Source of the DNA: Syncephalis fuscata
Lineage: Eukaryota; Zoopagomycota; Zoopagomycetes; Zoopagales; Piptocephalidaceae
DNA length: 64,000 nucleotides
Assembly (NCBI GenBank): GCA_025786725.1
Contig: JAHLTZ010000019.1
Span: 411,083 to 475,082, forward strand
Direction of reading: 5' to 3'
Shown here piece after piece: positions 1 through 11,250 of the stretch; the first letter of the stretch is position 1; each line of letters opens with the position of its first letter. Made by a program: the position numbers and the translations under genes. The notes under the pieces were generated by a model, which was given only the letters and a program-made list of their open reading frames with translations, was not told the DNA's origin and did no database searches.

Positions 1-82
1 CGCCCGCTACCGTGAGACATGGTGCCAATACGAGTAGCACTGGTAGGATGTAGTCGACAAGCTGTACAGTGCCTAGTCCCAT
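1..82 (-). CDS. 5' end of a possible membrane or secreted protein (cut by window edge)
   Basis: Reading the minus strand, an ATG at 82-80 opens 27 codons that run off the window. After a short N-terminus (MGLGTVQLVDY) there is a hydrophobic stretch, ILPVLLVLAPCLTVAG, which looks like a signal peptide or a first membrane segment. Nothing more of the gene is visible, so neither family nor function can be given. It could also be a chance open stretch. Confidence 0.3.
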   Translation of the reverse strand, partial: MGLGTVQLVDYILPVLLVLAPCLTVAG

Positions 83-1122
83 ATTGTAGTTTCTCTTCCC
101 TCCTATACAAATAGTAATGACAAATATAGTTGGAAAGAAATAGAAGAAGTAGAAAGAGTGAACCGAGTACTAAGAAGATAACTATAGAAAGAAGGATCAA
201 CGGTCACACGATGTTCTACGTAAAAGTGTTATGCATATTCACACATCGCCATATACATTTTATATTATTAGTAAGAGTAAGTACACACTTGGTTACAATG
301 GTTAATTACCACTTTAATATTTACATATTTGTGTTATTATTTGTTCTATTATATTTACGCTTTGTATTGTGGTTATTGTCATTGTTATTTACATTGGTCT
401 ATTCACTTAATGTACATATAAATGCTTTTTATACTGTTTATCTATTGAATACTCTTTATTATCAACGCCATTGCTATTACTCCTCTTGTCTACAACTCGT
501 GTTACTATGACACACAGGTTCCAATGTTAACAAGGTTATCTGTAAACACGGATCCTATTTATTATACAAATAAATTTGTCTCATTGATGTAGCACATAAT
601 ACACACACACACACACACAGACACACGCTCACAAGGTATTTCCTTTTCTTTCTCTTCTACACAAATACTGATTGGCTATTTCTGAATACATTGTTCGTAT
701 TTTGCATCGATTCATCTTCATCTCACCTTCTTCTTTCTGTCCTGCCGTCTATTTTTGTGCATATAGGCACAGATATTCATCGTGTACTTGCTGGGGCGTC
801 ATCTTTACGGAGGACTATCTCTTTTATTAAAGGTAAGCATTCTGGCTGTAGCATTTCATGCCACTATCCACTCGCTTAAACAGTAGACTAACTATCAGTG
901 ATATCAACGGCAATAGTCCTTCTGGAGTGAACTAATGTTGGATCCTGGCTAATAAACCGTGGTTTGCCTGCAGTGAACAAGATTGTTATTGTTCACCGGT
1001 GCAGTATATAGCCAGAGTTTATCTCTACTGTTGTTTTCCCCTTCCTTTAACGCTTATCTGTGTTTGTTTGTCGTCAAGATCGGTCGTAAATATCGATTGA
1101 CTGATTGGTTAGCCGTTCTAAT
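83..1122. other. Intergenic stretch with a CA microsatellite
   Basis: About 1 kb with no supported gene. A (CA)n run lies at about 601-619. Open frames at 130-510 and 691-879 encode biased, hydrophobic sequence typical of AT-rich noncoding DNA. The last few hundred bases should include the promoter and 5' leader of the phosphatase gene at 1123; no clear TATA box was found. Confidence 0.5.
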
Positions 1123-2349
1123 ATGGCCGATTCCAAGCTAGATACAATAATACCCGATATGGTAGAAACGATGCCTTCACGCCAATCCACAGATCTGTCT
1201 GCTTTATCTGCTAGTGCTGCCGCTACCAAGCTAGCATCACCAACCTTGGTGTCGAGTCCGGCATCGCCTACAACTATTACAACGCCAGTGGTGGCCAGCG
1301 GGTCAAATGTCGGCGGGTCAGGCGTGGCTAGCAACAATTTGCCGACCACCGCCACACAGCGTGTAACGCGTCCACCACAGGCCGGCGTAAAGACATCACT
1401 ACCTGCCGGGTGGGGTGCGCCAACGATGCCTACTAGTCGTGCTGTATCACCAAATGGTACCCCTAACAATCAATCACCTCATCTTAATGGCACTTCATTG
1501 ACATTGATGGCGAATAGAAAAAGCTTTGTAGGTGATGGCCGTACGGCTACTGCAATTGCACCACGCACGCTAAACGGTTTACAGAATCAACAGCAACAGC
1601 CATATACATCTACGGCAGCCAATGGTCATTCTTCTACATCGCTTCCGCGCTATAACACGCCGAATACGATGTCTTCTCCAGGCCTAACTTCTAACATGGG
1701 CCTTATTAATCCGCCATCGCTTGTTACATTTGGTTCACTGCGTATTCTAATCGCTGATGCGCCATCTGATCATACATTGCCTCTTTATGCAAAGGTAATG
1801 TCGCAAATCAAATACAAAGCTATAGCTATTAACAATTGTTATTGTTGTTATTATTATTTAGGAGTTTCAACGCTATAGTGTAACAGATGTTGTTCGTGTT
1901 TGCGATCCAACTTATCGCCGAGCTCGTTTGGAACAATTAGGCTATCGTGTACACGATTGGCCATTTGATGACGGTGATCCGCCACCAGATACCATTATTG
2001 AAAGTTGGCTAGCACTATTGGATGAAACCTTTGGTGAAGAGCTGCCTACACCACGTAAAGAAAAGGAAAATATTGTTCCTAGCCAAGAACGATGCGTGGC
2101 TATCCATTGTGTGGCCGGACTAGGACGGTAAGTAGTTACTAAATGTATGTATTTGTAATCAAAGCTAATAAATGGTATGCTACTAGAGCACCAGTCTTGG
2201 TGGCAATCGCCCTTATTGAACAAGGTATGTCACCATTAGACAGTGTTGCTTATGTACGAGAACGACGTCGTGGTGCTATTAATCAGCGACAGTTACGCTA
2301 CGTAGAGCGTTATCGACGACGGGCTCGTAAAGGATGCATTATTTGCTAG
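1123..2349 (+). CDS. PTP4A: PRL-type (PTP4A) protein tyrosine phosphatase with long N-terminal extension
   Basis: Three exons (1123-1794, 1862-2127, 2187-2349) give about 366 residues. The C-terminal ~150 residues are a phosphatase of regenerating liver. They contain the general-acid loop ([12 protein letters not shown]), the catalytic P-loop [10 protein letters not shown] (split by the second intron inside the Arg codon) and a CAAX prenylation end, CIIC, which should anchor it to membranes. The first ~225 residues are rich in Ser, Thr, Pro, Asn and Ala and look disordered; ordinary PRLs are only about 170 residues long. The ATG at 1123 is the first in frame, and the frame is open only a few codons further upstream. 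PRLs dephosphorylate phospho-Tyr substrates and bind CNNM magnesium transporters; that role is inferred from the family. The gene converges on COX17 with 133 bp between the stops. Confidence 0.9.
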
Positions 2350-2482
2350 TTATTAGTACCATTTTATTCAATACTATTAAATAAAATTATTTAATACGAT
2401 AAAACAAGTAATTTATTATTACAAAGAGATCGTTCGTTCATTTAACCATCATTCAGCTGTTCTTTCAACGACGCCCCACAGC

Positions 2483-2818
2483 TTATATTTTAAATCCTAA
2501 AGCGCGTAAACATGCTTTATGTGCTTCAATCTCCTTACTACACGCTTGTTCGTCTCCGGTACGTAACATACATTCATCGCGTAGCTTTTTTGTATCTGGA
2601 CAGGAACAGCATGGCTTCAATGGTTTGCCATCCTTATCTAATGGCCGACCCGTTTCTGGGTCACGAAGAATAGCTGTGGCGGTAATTGTAGCAGAATTAC
2701 GGTCATGGGATGTAGTAGATTCGTTGGTCGATGGCAATAGCGGCTTTAAGTTGTTTACTTTAGCGTTCAAAGTAGTTGCCGGTTCCACACTGGCTGCTTT
2801 AACTGAAGATTGGCCCAT
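2483..2818 (-). CDS. COX17: Cox17 copper chaperone for cytochrome c oxidase
   Basis: Intronless, 111 residues. The C-terminal half is a classical Cox17: the Cu(I)-binding motif KPCCSC followed by a twin CX9C arrangement ([11 protein letters not shown] and [11 protein letters not shown]). These form the disulfide-bonded helical hairpin of intermembrane-space proteins imported through Mia40. Cox17 hands copper to Sco1 and Cox11 for complex IV assembly. It is longer than usual (about 65-70 residues): roughly the first 50 residues are a Ser/Thr/Ala-rich extension followed by [20 protein letters not shown]. The start is the first ATG of the open frame; a shorter product cannot be excluded but no internal ATG precedes the domain. 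Confidence 0.93.
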   Translation of the reverse strand: MGQSSVKAASVEPATTLNAKVNNLKPLLPSTNESTTSHDRNSATITATAILRDPETGRPLDKDGKPLKPCCSCPDTKKLRDECMLRTGDEQACSKEIEAHKACLRALGFKI

Positions 2819-3814
2819 AGTTAGTTGGGAGGAATGCTAGATTTGTTGGACGAAAAGTAAAAGAAGAGAAAGAGTGTCGTAATGACTGGTTACACGAGAT
2901 TGAGCAAATTAATGTCGGGAGATATCGGACACCATTTAGTTCTGTATTACAGCGCCACCATTCTTTTTGCTAGCCACTAATGCTATAATGTTACTTTATA
3001 CATGATTATAACTGCTAGATAATAAGTTTGTGATTTTTGTTTATCTGCTACTATTGTAACTGTTCTACTATATAGATTTAAAGGTATGGTATTAGTATTA
3101 TTGCTTATATGTATGTTAATATAATTTGATTTGAATAATAAAGGTTTTATTAGAAGAAAGCAAGTTTAACAAATATTAGCAAAATAAGTAATAAATGATA
3201 TCATATCATTATCGCTGTCATACAGTCTATTTTATTTACCATAATAATGTCATTTAATTATTCATTAATTATTCATTGTATTGTACATTATTCTATCATT
3301 TATTGCTTAAATACCATTGATAAACGTTATTTGTTTATTATTGATTGTGTTTGTTATAATTGTTAATCCATTTTGTCATTTTGATTACTCAATCATAAAA
3401 CTATAGCTCTACCATTAGTATTAGTAGTATTACTATTATTCATTTTACTCTATTTTATGCTTTATTAACTAGTCTCTATTAATAAAAGTTATTTGTTACC
3501 ACTAATTATATTATTTCTAATGTCAATTCGGTTCATCTAAACATGTGTGTCATTATTTTACTAGTAAAATAGTGATTATAATAAATAGTTAAATAAAAAC
3601 TAATAAAAGTTAATTGATCACCAAAAATAAAACACTATTTTAGAACATATTAATAATTTACTAATGATTGTATTTGTGTATAACAATTAATTTACACAAC
3701 ATATCAACCACTACACACATCATCATTACCGTCATTTATTGGTATTACTATCAGTATTAGTATTGTCATCATCTTCGTTACTATCATCTAGGCAATTATT
3801 GTAAACATTTCATC
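2819..3814. other. AT-rich divergent intergenic region between COX17 and GTR1
   Basis: About 1 kb of strongly AT-rich sequence with short ATT/TAT runs and no coding signal on either strand. It separates the divergent COX17 and Rag GTPase genes and must hold both promoters. No specific element is recognisable. Confidence 0.5.
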
Positions 3815-5172
3815 ATGAAGAAAAAGGTACGTTATAGCTAGAGATGATAGAACAATACAACAACTATAGTAGGTGCTATTGATGGGCAAGAGCGGTGCCG
3901 GCAAGACGTCAATGCGGTCGATTATATTTTCCAACTATATTGCCCGTGATACGCGTCGTCTAGGAGCTACTTGTAGGTGAATGCATAGGCAATTACCAGC
4001 TACACAGCTTGTAACTAATATGGGACTTATTGACAGTGGATGTAGAGCACTCGCATGTAAGATTCCTTGGCAATCTTGTGCTTAATCTATGGGACTGTGG
4101 TGGGTAAGTAATATACAGGCTATTAGTAAAAGAGTGTAAAAATAAGCGTTAGTATTAATCAGTGTGTAGACAAGAAACATTTATGGAAAACTATTTTGTC
4201 AGTCAACGCGACCATATCTTTCGTAATGTTGAAGTGCTTATCTATGTATTTGACGTGGAAAACTGTGATGACCGCGACATGCACTATTATCAAAGCTGTC
4301 TAGAGGCGATCATGACACATTCAAAACATGCAAAAATATTCTGTCTCGTGCACAAAATGGACTTGGTACCGGAAGAAATGCGTAGCCAAGTATTTCAAGA
4401 GCGTTTAGATGAACTGCGTACCCGCTCAGAGCCATTGGAAATTACAGCATTTGCTACAACCATTTGGGATGAATCATTATTTAAAGTAAGTTTATATAAT
4501 AATAGTAACAATAATAGCACGATAGCATAACAATCATTCTATTTTATTAATAATTATAGGCCTGGTCATCTATTGTTTATACATTGGTGCCAAATGTTAA
4601 TTTATTGGCATCGCATTTGAATAAGTTTTGTCGTGTTTGTGATGCTGACGAGGTTGTACTGTTTGAACGAGCAACTTTTCTAGTCATAGCACATGCATCG
4701 CAACGGCCTCATGCAGACCATGCTCGCTTTGAAAAGATTAGCAGTATTATCAAACAGTTTAAACTAAGTTGCACGTAAGTAATAGAGTATATGATGCAAA
4801 TTACATTTAAAACTATCTTTATCTAATATTGTTTATATGTGAATACACAGTAAGTTACAGACGCAATTTAAAAGTATGGAGATTCGTAAAGATGGATTTA
4901 CAGCGTTTATCGATGCACTGACAAGCAATACGTATGTTATGGTGATTATGTCGGACCCAACAATTGGTAAGTGTGGCCTATAGTTGTAGTAGATGGCAAT
5001 AGTGCTAGGCACACGACAATTGTCTGTGCACACACATAAACACCAATGAACGAACAAATTCACTGATGACTGGTATATATTTCGCACAAATATAGAATCG
5101 GCAGCTACTCAAATGAACATTGCCGTGGCTCGACGTCATTTTGAAAAATTAGAAGCCTCATCCGGCGTCTAA
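3815..5172 (+). CDS. GTR1: Rag GTPase, RagA/RagB/Gtr1 type (TORC1 amino-acid signalling)
   Basis: Seven exons (3815-3826, 3873-3972, 4037-4103, 4170-4485, 4560-4774, 4851-4966, 5096-5172) give 300 residues with every intron phase consistent. The protein starts [20 protein letters not shown], so the P-loop follows at once. [14 protein letters not shown] is the switch II/G3 region, and CLVHKMDLV is the Rag-type G4 motif. The second half has the Rag roadblock-like dimerisation domain ([41 protein letters not shown]). In the family, RagA/Gtr1 pairs with RagC/Gtr2 on the vacuole or lysosome and recruits TORC1 when amino acids are plentiful. The first exon is only 12 nt. No frame problem. Confidence 0.96.
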
Positions 5173-5380
5173 TAAACAAAATAGGCATTAGTTTTATACC
5201 CATTTATTCATTCTTTTATTTCATTTGCTCGTTCGTCGTTTGTTCGTGCATTGTTTATAAATACATTTAGCAGCTATGATACACTAGACTAGACTCGATT
5301 GTACACTTTATTTCCATGGCCAGTGCATGGCGTGGGTAATTTATACAGAAAAAAAGAGAAAATTTCTTTCTTTTCCACCT

Positions 5381-5473
5381 TATGATTGGATCTCCGCTAT
5401 GGGCGGTGATTGGCCTAATGTAAAACTGTGATAGTTTAGCCAATGGCCGAGAACTGGCGTTGGGTGGTATAAA
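5381..5473 (+). promoter_or_regulatory. Core promoter of the EF-1alpha gene
   Basis: A TATA box (TATAAA, 5468-5473) sits about 110 bp upstream of a leader intron donor. Upstream there are two inverted CCAAT boxes (ATTGG at 5385-5389 and 5409-5413) and one direct CCAAT (5440-5444). This spacing is typical of a strongly expressed housekeeping promoter. The transcription start is inferred to lie near 5500; it is not directly visible. Confidence 0.65.
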
Positions 5474-5582
5474 GGACGAGCTGTCCACCCGTGCCCACAA
5501 GCTCTTGCTTCTTCCCTTCGTTTCATTCACTCTTCGAAGTAGCACTCTCACATATATCTACGCTTGTAGTTAGTATCATCAG

Positions 5583-6046
5583 GTGTGTAATTGTCTATTG
5601 CTTGTTTTGCGTACTTGCGTGTGTGTATATGCATGTATACTGGATCTGTATGTTTGTATGAATCAGTATTTGCTGTTTATACGGATGTATGCATAGATGG
5701 ATGGATGGATGGATAGATGAACGTATATACGACTGTGATATGCTATCATCGGTGTTTTACGTAGATGGCTTGCAAATAAGCAAGCTATTAATGTGAAATA
5801 CAGACAGATAGCATATAGACAACATATGCATTTATTTACTCATTAGGCAGTCTATTCATGAGCATATGTGCAAATTTACTAGCATATAGGCAGATCTACT
5901 AGTATATGTGCAAATTTACTGGCATATGCAGATCTGCCAGTAATGTGCAAGTTTACTGACATGTACATTCTAGTATATATGCAGTGTAGCATATATAGTC
6001 ATTTTTACTAGCATTTACTAATCTGCATTTGTTTGTTATTATTTAG
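5583..6046 (+). other. Leader (5' UTR) intron of the EF-1alpha gene, with internal repeats
   Basis: A donor at 5583 (CAG|GTGTGT) and an acceptor ATTTAG at 6041-6046, two bases before the ATG, define a 464-nt intron. It is far longer than other introns here (40-80 nt). A leader intron just before the start codon is a known arrangement for EF-1alpha genes in many eukaryotes. Inside are GGAT tandem copies (about 5697-5713) and a diverged repeat of about 40 nt from 5862 to 5965 built on ATATGTGCAAATTTACT and GCAGATCT. Intron-mediated enhancement of expression is plausible but unproven. Confidence 0.7.
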
Positions 6047-6048
6047 CC

Positions 6049-7428
6049 ATGGGTAAAGATAAGACTCACGTTAACGTCGTCGTCATCGGTCACGTCGACT
6101 CCGGCAAGTCGACCACTACCGGTCACTTGATCTACAAGTGCGGTGGTATTGACAAGCGTACCATTGAGAAGTTCGAGAAGGAAGCCGCCGAGTTGGGCAA
6201 GGGTTCTTTCAAGTATGCCTGGGTATTGGACAAGCTTAAGGCCGAGCGTGAGCGTGGTATCACCATTGATATTGCTCTCTGGAAGTTCGAGACCCCTAAG
6301 TACAACGTCACTGTCATTGACGCCCCAGGACATCGTGATTTCATCAAGAACATGATTACCGGTACCTCCCAAGCCGATTGCGCTATTCTCATCATTGCCG
6401 CCGGTACTGGTGAATTTGAAGCTGGTATCTCCAAGGATGGTCAAACCCGTGAACACGCTTTGCTCGCTTTCACCCTTGGTGTCAAACAGCTCATTGTTGC
6501 CATCAACAAGATGGACACTGCCAAGTGGTCCGAAGACCGTTACAATGAAATCGTCAAGGAAACTTCCGGTTTCATCAAGAAGGTCGGTTACAATCCAAAG
6601 GCCGTCGCATTCGTCCCAATCTCTGGCTGGCACGGCGACAACATGTTGGAAGCCTCCGAGAACATGGGATGGTTCAAGGGATGGAAGAAGGAGACCAAGG
6701 CTGGTGAGAAGAGCGGTAAGACCCTTCTCGATGCCATTGATCACATCGAACCACCAACCCGTCCAACCGACCGTCCTCTCCGTCTTCCACTCCAGGACGT
6801 CTACAAGATTGGCGGTATCGGTACCGTGCCAGTCGGTCGTGTCGAAACCGGTATCATCAAGGCCGGTATGGTTGTAACTTTTGCTCCAGCCAACGTCACC
6901 ACTGAAGTCAAGTCCGTTGAAATGCATCACGAACAGCTCGTCGAAGGTGTCCCCGGTGACAACGTCGGTTTCAACGTCAAGAACGTCTCCGTCAAGGATA
7001 TCCGTCGTGGTAATGTTTGCTCTGACTCCAAGAACGACCCAGCCAAGGAAGCCGGTTCCTTCACCGCCCAGGTTATTGTCTTGAACCACCCTGGTCAGAT
7101 CGGTGCTGGCTACTCTCCAGTTTTGGATTGCCACACCGCTCACATTGCCTGCAAGTTCGAACAATTGATTGAGAAGATCGATCGTCGTTCCGGCAAGTCC
7201 CTTGAAAACGACCCAAAGTTTGTCAAGTCTGGTGATGCCGCTATCGTCAAGATGGTTCCATCCAAGCCAATGTGCGTTGAGTCCTTCCAGGAATACGCTC
7301 CTCTCGGTCGTTTCGCCGTCCGTGATATGCGTCAAACCGTTGCCGTCGGTGTCATCAAGTCCGTCGAGAAGGTTGACAAGGCTGGCAAGACTACCAAGTC
7401 TGCTGCTAAGGCTGGTGGCAAGAAATAA
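6049..7428 (+). CDS. TEF1: Translation elongation factor 1-alpha
   Basis: One uninterrupted coding exon, 459 residues, the normal length. It begins [20 protein letters not shown], with P-loop GHVDSGKS, G3 DAPGHRD and G4 NKMD, followed by domains 2 and 3. The segment [20 protein letters not shown] is the short insertion shared by opisthokonts. The protein delivers aminoacyl-tRNA to the ribosomal A site in a GTP-dependent way. Codon use is markedly richer in C-ending codons (GTC, ACC, AAG, ATC) than in neighbouring genes, which prefer A/T-ending codons; this is expected for a very highly expressed gene. It is the only intronless long gene in the left block apart from the pseudokinase, and its sole intron is in the leader. 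Confidence 0.99.
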   Translation: MGKDKTHVNVVVIGHVDSGKSTTTGHLIYKCGGIDKRTIEKFEKEAAELGKGSFKYAWVLDKLKAERERGITIDIALWKFETPKYNVTVIDAPGHRDFIKNMITGTSQADCAILIIAAGTGEFEAGISKDGQTREHALLAFTLGVKQLIVAINKMDTAKWSEDRYNEIVKETSGFIKKVGYNPKAVAFVPISGWHGDNMLEASENMGWFKGWKKETKAGEKSGKTLLDAIDHIEPPTRPTDRPLRLPLQDVYKIGGIGTVPVGRVETGIIKAGMVVTFAPANVTTEVKSVEMHHEQLVEGVPGDNVGFNVKNVSVKDIRRGNVCSDSKNDPAKEAGSFTAQVIVLNHPGQIGAGYSPVLDCHTAHIACKFEQLIEKIDRRSGKSLENDPKFVKSGDAAIVKMVPSKPMCVESFQEYAPLGRFAVRDMRQTVAVGVIKSVEKVDKAGKTTKSAAKAGGKK

Positions 7429-7963
7429 ACATCTTGCTTTGTTTTGTCTCTATGTCATTACTGTTCGTCTTTCTGCCTTCTTGTTTTTTTTCTCTGTTGA
7501 TGTGTGACTACTCTACGCGTACATACTTGTTTGCGAGTGTTGTCTGTATCGTGGATTGCAAAACGTGTTGCAGTAATGGCGGTAGTTGTTTAAAGGTTAG
7601 CTTTAATCGTCGTAGCGCCTTTTTGTCGACGTATTTTTAAGCCTTTGTTTAAATACATTCCGCTACTCTTTAATTAACGTGTGCAAAATGATATTCTATT
7701 GGTATAATGTTGTTAATGTTTTATTGTGTACAAATTGGATTAATGGTAAATAAGTTGGTATTTATTATTACAATTGTTATTAATATCAATATTAGTACAT
7801 GTTATTATAGTTGCATTTCATTAGTACTATTGTTATAATTATAGCATTTTTATTACTGCTAACTACTATTAATTTTTGATTAATATTTTATATTATTGCT
7901 ATTTTTTATTCGCGCTTTGATTCCTCCGACTGTCGTAGACCATTAGTCGACACGCGTACCACT
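7429..7963. other. 3' region of EF-1alpha and upstream region of uL4m
   Basis: The first ~240 bases are T-rich and probably 3' UTR of EF-1alpha. After about 7680 the sequence is AT-rich with no coding signal, then the short leader of the mitochondrial ribosomal gene. No clear terminator or TATA element seen. Confidence 0.45.
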
Positions 7964-8991
7964 ATGTCGTTACGTCCAACAGCCACAGCGCTATTTGGCC
8001 AACTATTACGCACAGGTTGTTACCGTCAGGTAGGTATATAGTGAAATTAGCATACTAAACAGTAGGATCTAATCATTTTAACGATAGATCGCAGGTGCGG
8101 CTACGGCAAACCATGCAATGGGGGCGCGCTTTTTGGCGACTGTTGCTGAAGCAACTGATCGCGAAGATAATGCAGTAGTACCAGAACTTGCGGTAGATTC
8201 TACTGAAGTTATGAGATTAGCACTTGTCGAAGCAGCGGCAAAACTTGCACCGCGTTATGAAGCAATACGCGCTAATCCATTTCCACCTAAAGTACAGGCC
8301 TGGATCCATGAATTCCAAACGGCTCGTCCTTACACAATTGAAAAGCTAAATGCACGAATCTTTTCGGCACCACTACGTGTCGATCTTATGCATCGTGCCG
8401 TCATATGGCAACGCGATGGTATGCGTCAAGGCACGCATTCAACAAAAGGTATTAGCGATATTCGTGGTACAACACGAAAAGCTGCACCACAAAAAGGTGG
8501 TGGTCGTGCGCGTGTTGGCACATATCGTGCTCCACAATTCCGAGGTGGTAAGTTAATACACTTTAATTAAAAAAGTTAATAATAATAATAATAATAATTT
8601 TATTATAGGTGCAACGGTGTTTGGTCCACAGCCACGCGATCATAGTACAAAACTACAGCATAAGGTACAATTGGCCGCTTTGCGATCAGCATTATCAACA
8701 AAATATATGCAGGATGAATTGATACTTGTTGATGCACTACAGTTAAATACGCACAAAACACGCGAATTTGTCGATCTTATCCAGCGACACAACTGGTCAA
8801 ACAGATCAGTTTTATTAACCACTGGTCGTGCAGATATTGATAAGAATTTGACCGCTGCATCTAAAAATCTACAAGCAGTGACGTGCACACTGGCCGACGA
8901 TCTTGATGTCTATCGTATGCTACAAAATGATCTACTTGTTCTGGATCGAACGGCAGTACGCGCACTTGAATCAAAGTTACAAGTGGATTAA
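7964..8991 (+). CDS. MRPL4: Mitochondrial large-subunit ribosomal protein uL4m
   Basis: Three exons (7964-8029, 8088-8547, 8609-8991) give about 302 residues. The N-terminus (MSLRPTATALFGQLLRTGCYRQ, continuing as IAGAATANHAMGARFLATV) is rich in Arg, Ala and Leu and acid-free, as expected of a mitochondrial presequence. The uL4 core is clear: VWQRDGMRQGTHSTKGISDI-type sequence (here VIWQRDGMRQGTHSTK), the basic loop KAAPQKGGGRARVGTYRAP that enters the exit tunnel wall, and QFRGGATVFGP. The second intron contains an (AAT)n run. The gene converges on the ZRSR2-like gene with only 31 bp between stops, so their 3' ends must overlap. Confidence 0.93.
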
Positions 8992-9022
8992 GTCATTTAT
9001 TAACAATAAATCAAATAGCTAT

Positions 9023-11160
9023 CTAATCCCTATATCTATGTGATCGATGACGATGACGTGAAGGTGATCGGCTTGAATGCCTATCAGACGTGCGTCTACT
9101 TGTACTTGATCTAGTTCTTTTAGTAGACCGACTTGGTAGTGCATCCGTTGTTGAATGATAAGAACGAGATGTAGATGCTGTTGGTAATGTAGACGTTGAC
9201 GTTGAAGTTATAGCCGTACTAGCTGTTAAATACTCATTTAATGATTTGTTTCTAGTGTTCTTATTAGTATTTGGATTTCTATAAAAATGTAATAATTGGC
9301 ATTGACTTTCTCCTTTAGCACATCCACCTGTTCGTTCATAACTGCCTATATATTATAAATACGCAATATAAACTATAAATACATTAATTGTAGATTCTAT
9401 TATATGCCACATACCACAAATAGCCTCTTGCCAACTAGTTAAATGTATCAATTCAGGAAATAATCGCTTGCCAGCATACCAGCGACCGCGTAATTGCCGA
9501 ACAGCACGGGCAGCATCTTCTTCCTCGTTATATTCGATATAGACATTACCGCGTAGATGGTCTACTTCATTGCGGCACACCTAAATGATTAAAAATTAAA
9601 TTAATAAAAGTGAAAATACTGGTTATTACTAGTAATTTGCCTTAAAGTGCTTTATAGTGCCGTATTTAACCAGCTCTGACATAATATCCGTATAAAAGTT
9701 TAGATAACGTTCTTCTTCTTCATCGTCGTCGTGCTATAAACAAATAAATAGTGTTAAGGTTATAGACATGCATATATAAATATATATATAAGGTTATTAA
9801 CAAAGTATATCAATAGCACTTCAAGGGATACAATAGCCAGCACCGTTATCTGACTCTGATAATAAACTGCTTGTCATACTGCGTTGCCGGCCATCAATGG
9901 ATTTCTAAAATGGCAGCGCGACTCACCTCAAGAGCGTCGTCAAGGTCGGCCGGTAGAATACGTCTTTGTGGAGCAAATAGGCCGCGTAACAGTAATCGTT
10001 TTGAAGATGGTGGTGGTGGTGGATGACGTAAATTACATTGAAAGCCCAATCGACAAGCAGCTGTTTTAGTATACCATGGACATAATGCCTAATACAATTA
10101 TATATATATATATATATATATTAGCATTAACGCCATATTAACGTAGCTATTTAACCACTTACCGTTGATGATTCAATCGCCATTGCTTCATTTGACATTG
10201 TCTCTAAGGCTGTTGCTACTGCTACTGCTGTACTTGACACGTTGGTCGGCAAATTAACACGACCTGGTTCAAATACATTTACTGTTCCTTGTCCACTGGG
10301 TATAATCTGACAGTTGCCATCAGTTAATTGATATATCATTCGTAATATTGATATTGATATTTACCATAGGCTTTGGTATACTTGATGCCATTCGCTGTGT
10401 AATCATACGTGCCAATGTTTGATTCCATTCCATCTAGATTATAATCGATAAATAACTAAACAATTATACATTTTATCTACTACTTACCGCCGCTGTCGCC
10501 TCTTGTTGTTGTCGAGCTTGTTCAGCTTCCCGTCTGGCTTTATTGGCTTGTTCAATCTCTATTTCACGCATCTCCCATTGTTTCTTTTGCCGTTCACTAT
10601 AATTATTAATGAATACATGTAATATTTATAGATAAATACGCCAATACTTACTATTCAGCTTCTGCGTGTTCTTTCTCGATCTCTATTTGTTAAAATAGTT
10701 ACATTAACGATATTTAATTCAGTATATCGTAGTACATACTTTTGATTACTTTTAATGCAGGATTTGCTTCTATTTCTGCTTCCATTTGTTGTTGTCGTTG
10801 TTGTGCGCGTGCCTGTCGTTCAGTAGCCTCCTGGCGTCGCAGATCACGCCGACGAGCTAACTTGGCTGCATGTCGGAATTTGACACGCGATGTCCTTGAA
10901 CAAGCAGTAGTAGCAGCAGCAGCAGTAATAGAATAGTCACCACCACTATTGCTTGCTGTTGGTTGCTGCTTATCAAGTGGCAGTGCCTCTTTGCCAATAG
11001 ATCGTGTCTGCGCAACAGTAGGTAGCGCGCTATAACTATCCTCAATAGTTGCCCCTGTATGGTCAGTTGATATGGACCGAGTCGGTGATTCGGGCGTCCA
11101 TGTTGGTTCCTTAGCTGTCTGACTCAACAACGGTACTTGCTGTTTGTGGGGACTGGTCAT
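9023..11160 (-). CDS. ZRSR2: ZRSR2/U2AF35-related splicing factor (CCCH-UHM-CCCH-RS)
   Basis: Nine exons on the minus strand (11160-10740, 10682-10652, 10596-10488, 10433-10365, 10306-10163, 10088-9927, 9733-9641, 9580-9415, 9346-9023), about 505 residues. In order: a basic charged helix region (RRRDLRRQEATERQARAQQR, then ERQKKQWEMREIEIEQ); the first CCCH finger CPWYTKTAACRLGFQCNLRH; a UHM-type RRM with HLRGNVYIEYNEEEDA and GRWYAGKRL; a second CCCH finger starting AICGSYERTGGC; and an Arg/Ser tail (SRSPSRHRHRS). The long charged N-terminus before the first finger favours ZRSR2 (Urp) over canonical U2AF35. ZRSR2 recognises the 3' splice site of minor U12-type introns and also acts on major introns. 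The intron from 9640 has a GC donor. The last finger needs one base removed near 9300 to stay in frame, probably a sequencing error. Confidence 0.85.
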
Positions 11161-11250
11161 GACCACAAAGTCAAAGAATAAAAAGTAAAAGTTCGTTGTG
11201 ACAGTTAAACGCAGCTTATTCTAATTCCCTTTATTCTTCTATTTAACATC

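Noticed and set aside
130-510. A 126-codon open frame with hydrophobic runs
   Set aside because: The composition (Leu, Phe, Tyr, Val, Ile) is what AT-rich noncoding DNA gives by chance. There is no conserved motif.
6043-7335. A 430-codon open frame antisense to EF-1alpha
   Set aside because: It is the mirror of a highly biased coding sequence; strong codon bias removes stops on the opposite strand. Its composition matches no known fold and the sense strand is certain.
9861-9905. An additional 26-codon exon in the ZRSR2-like gene (KSIDGRQRSMTSSLL...)
   Set aside because: It reads openly after an AG but all its donors are in phase 1, whereas the next exon requires phase 0, and the direct join matches the family length.
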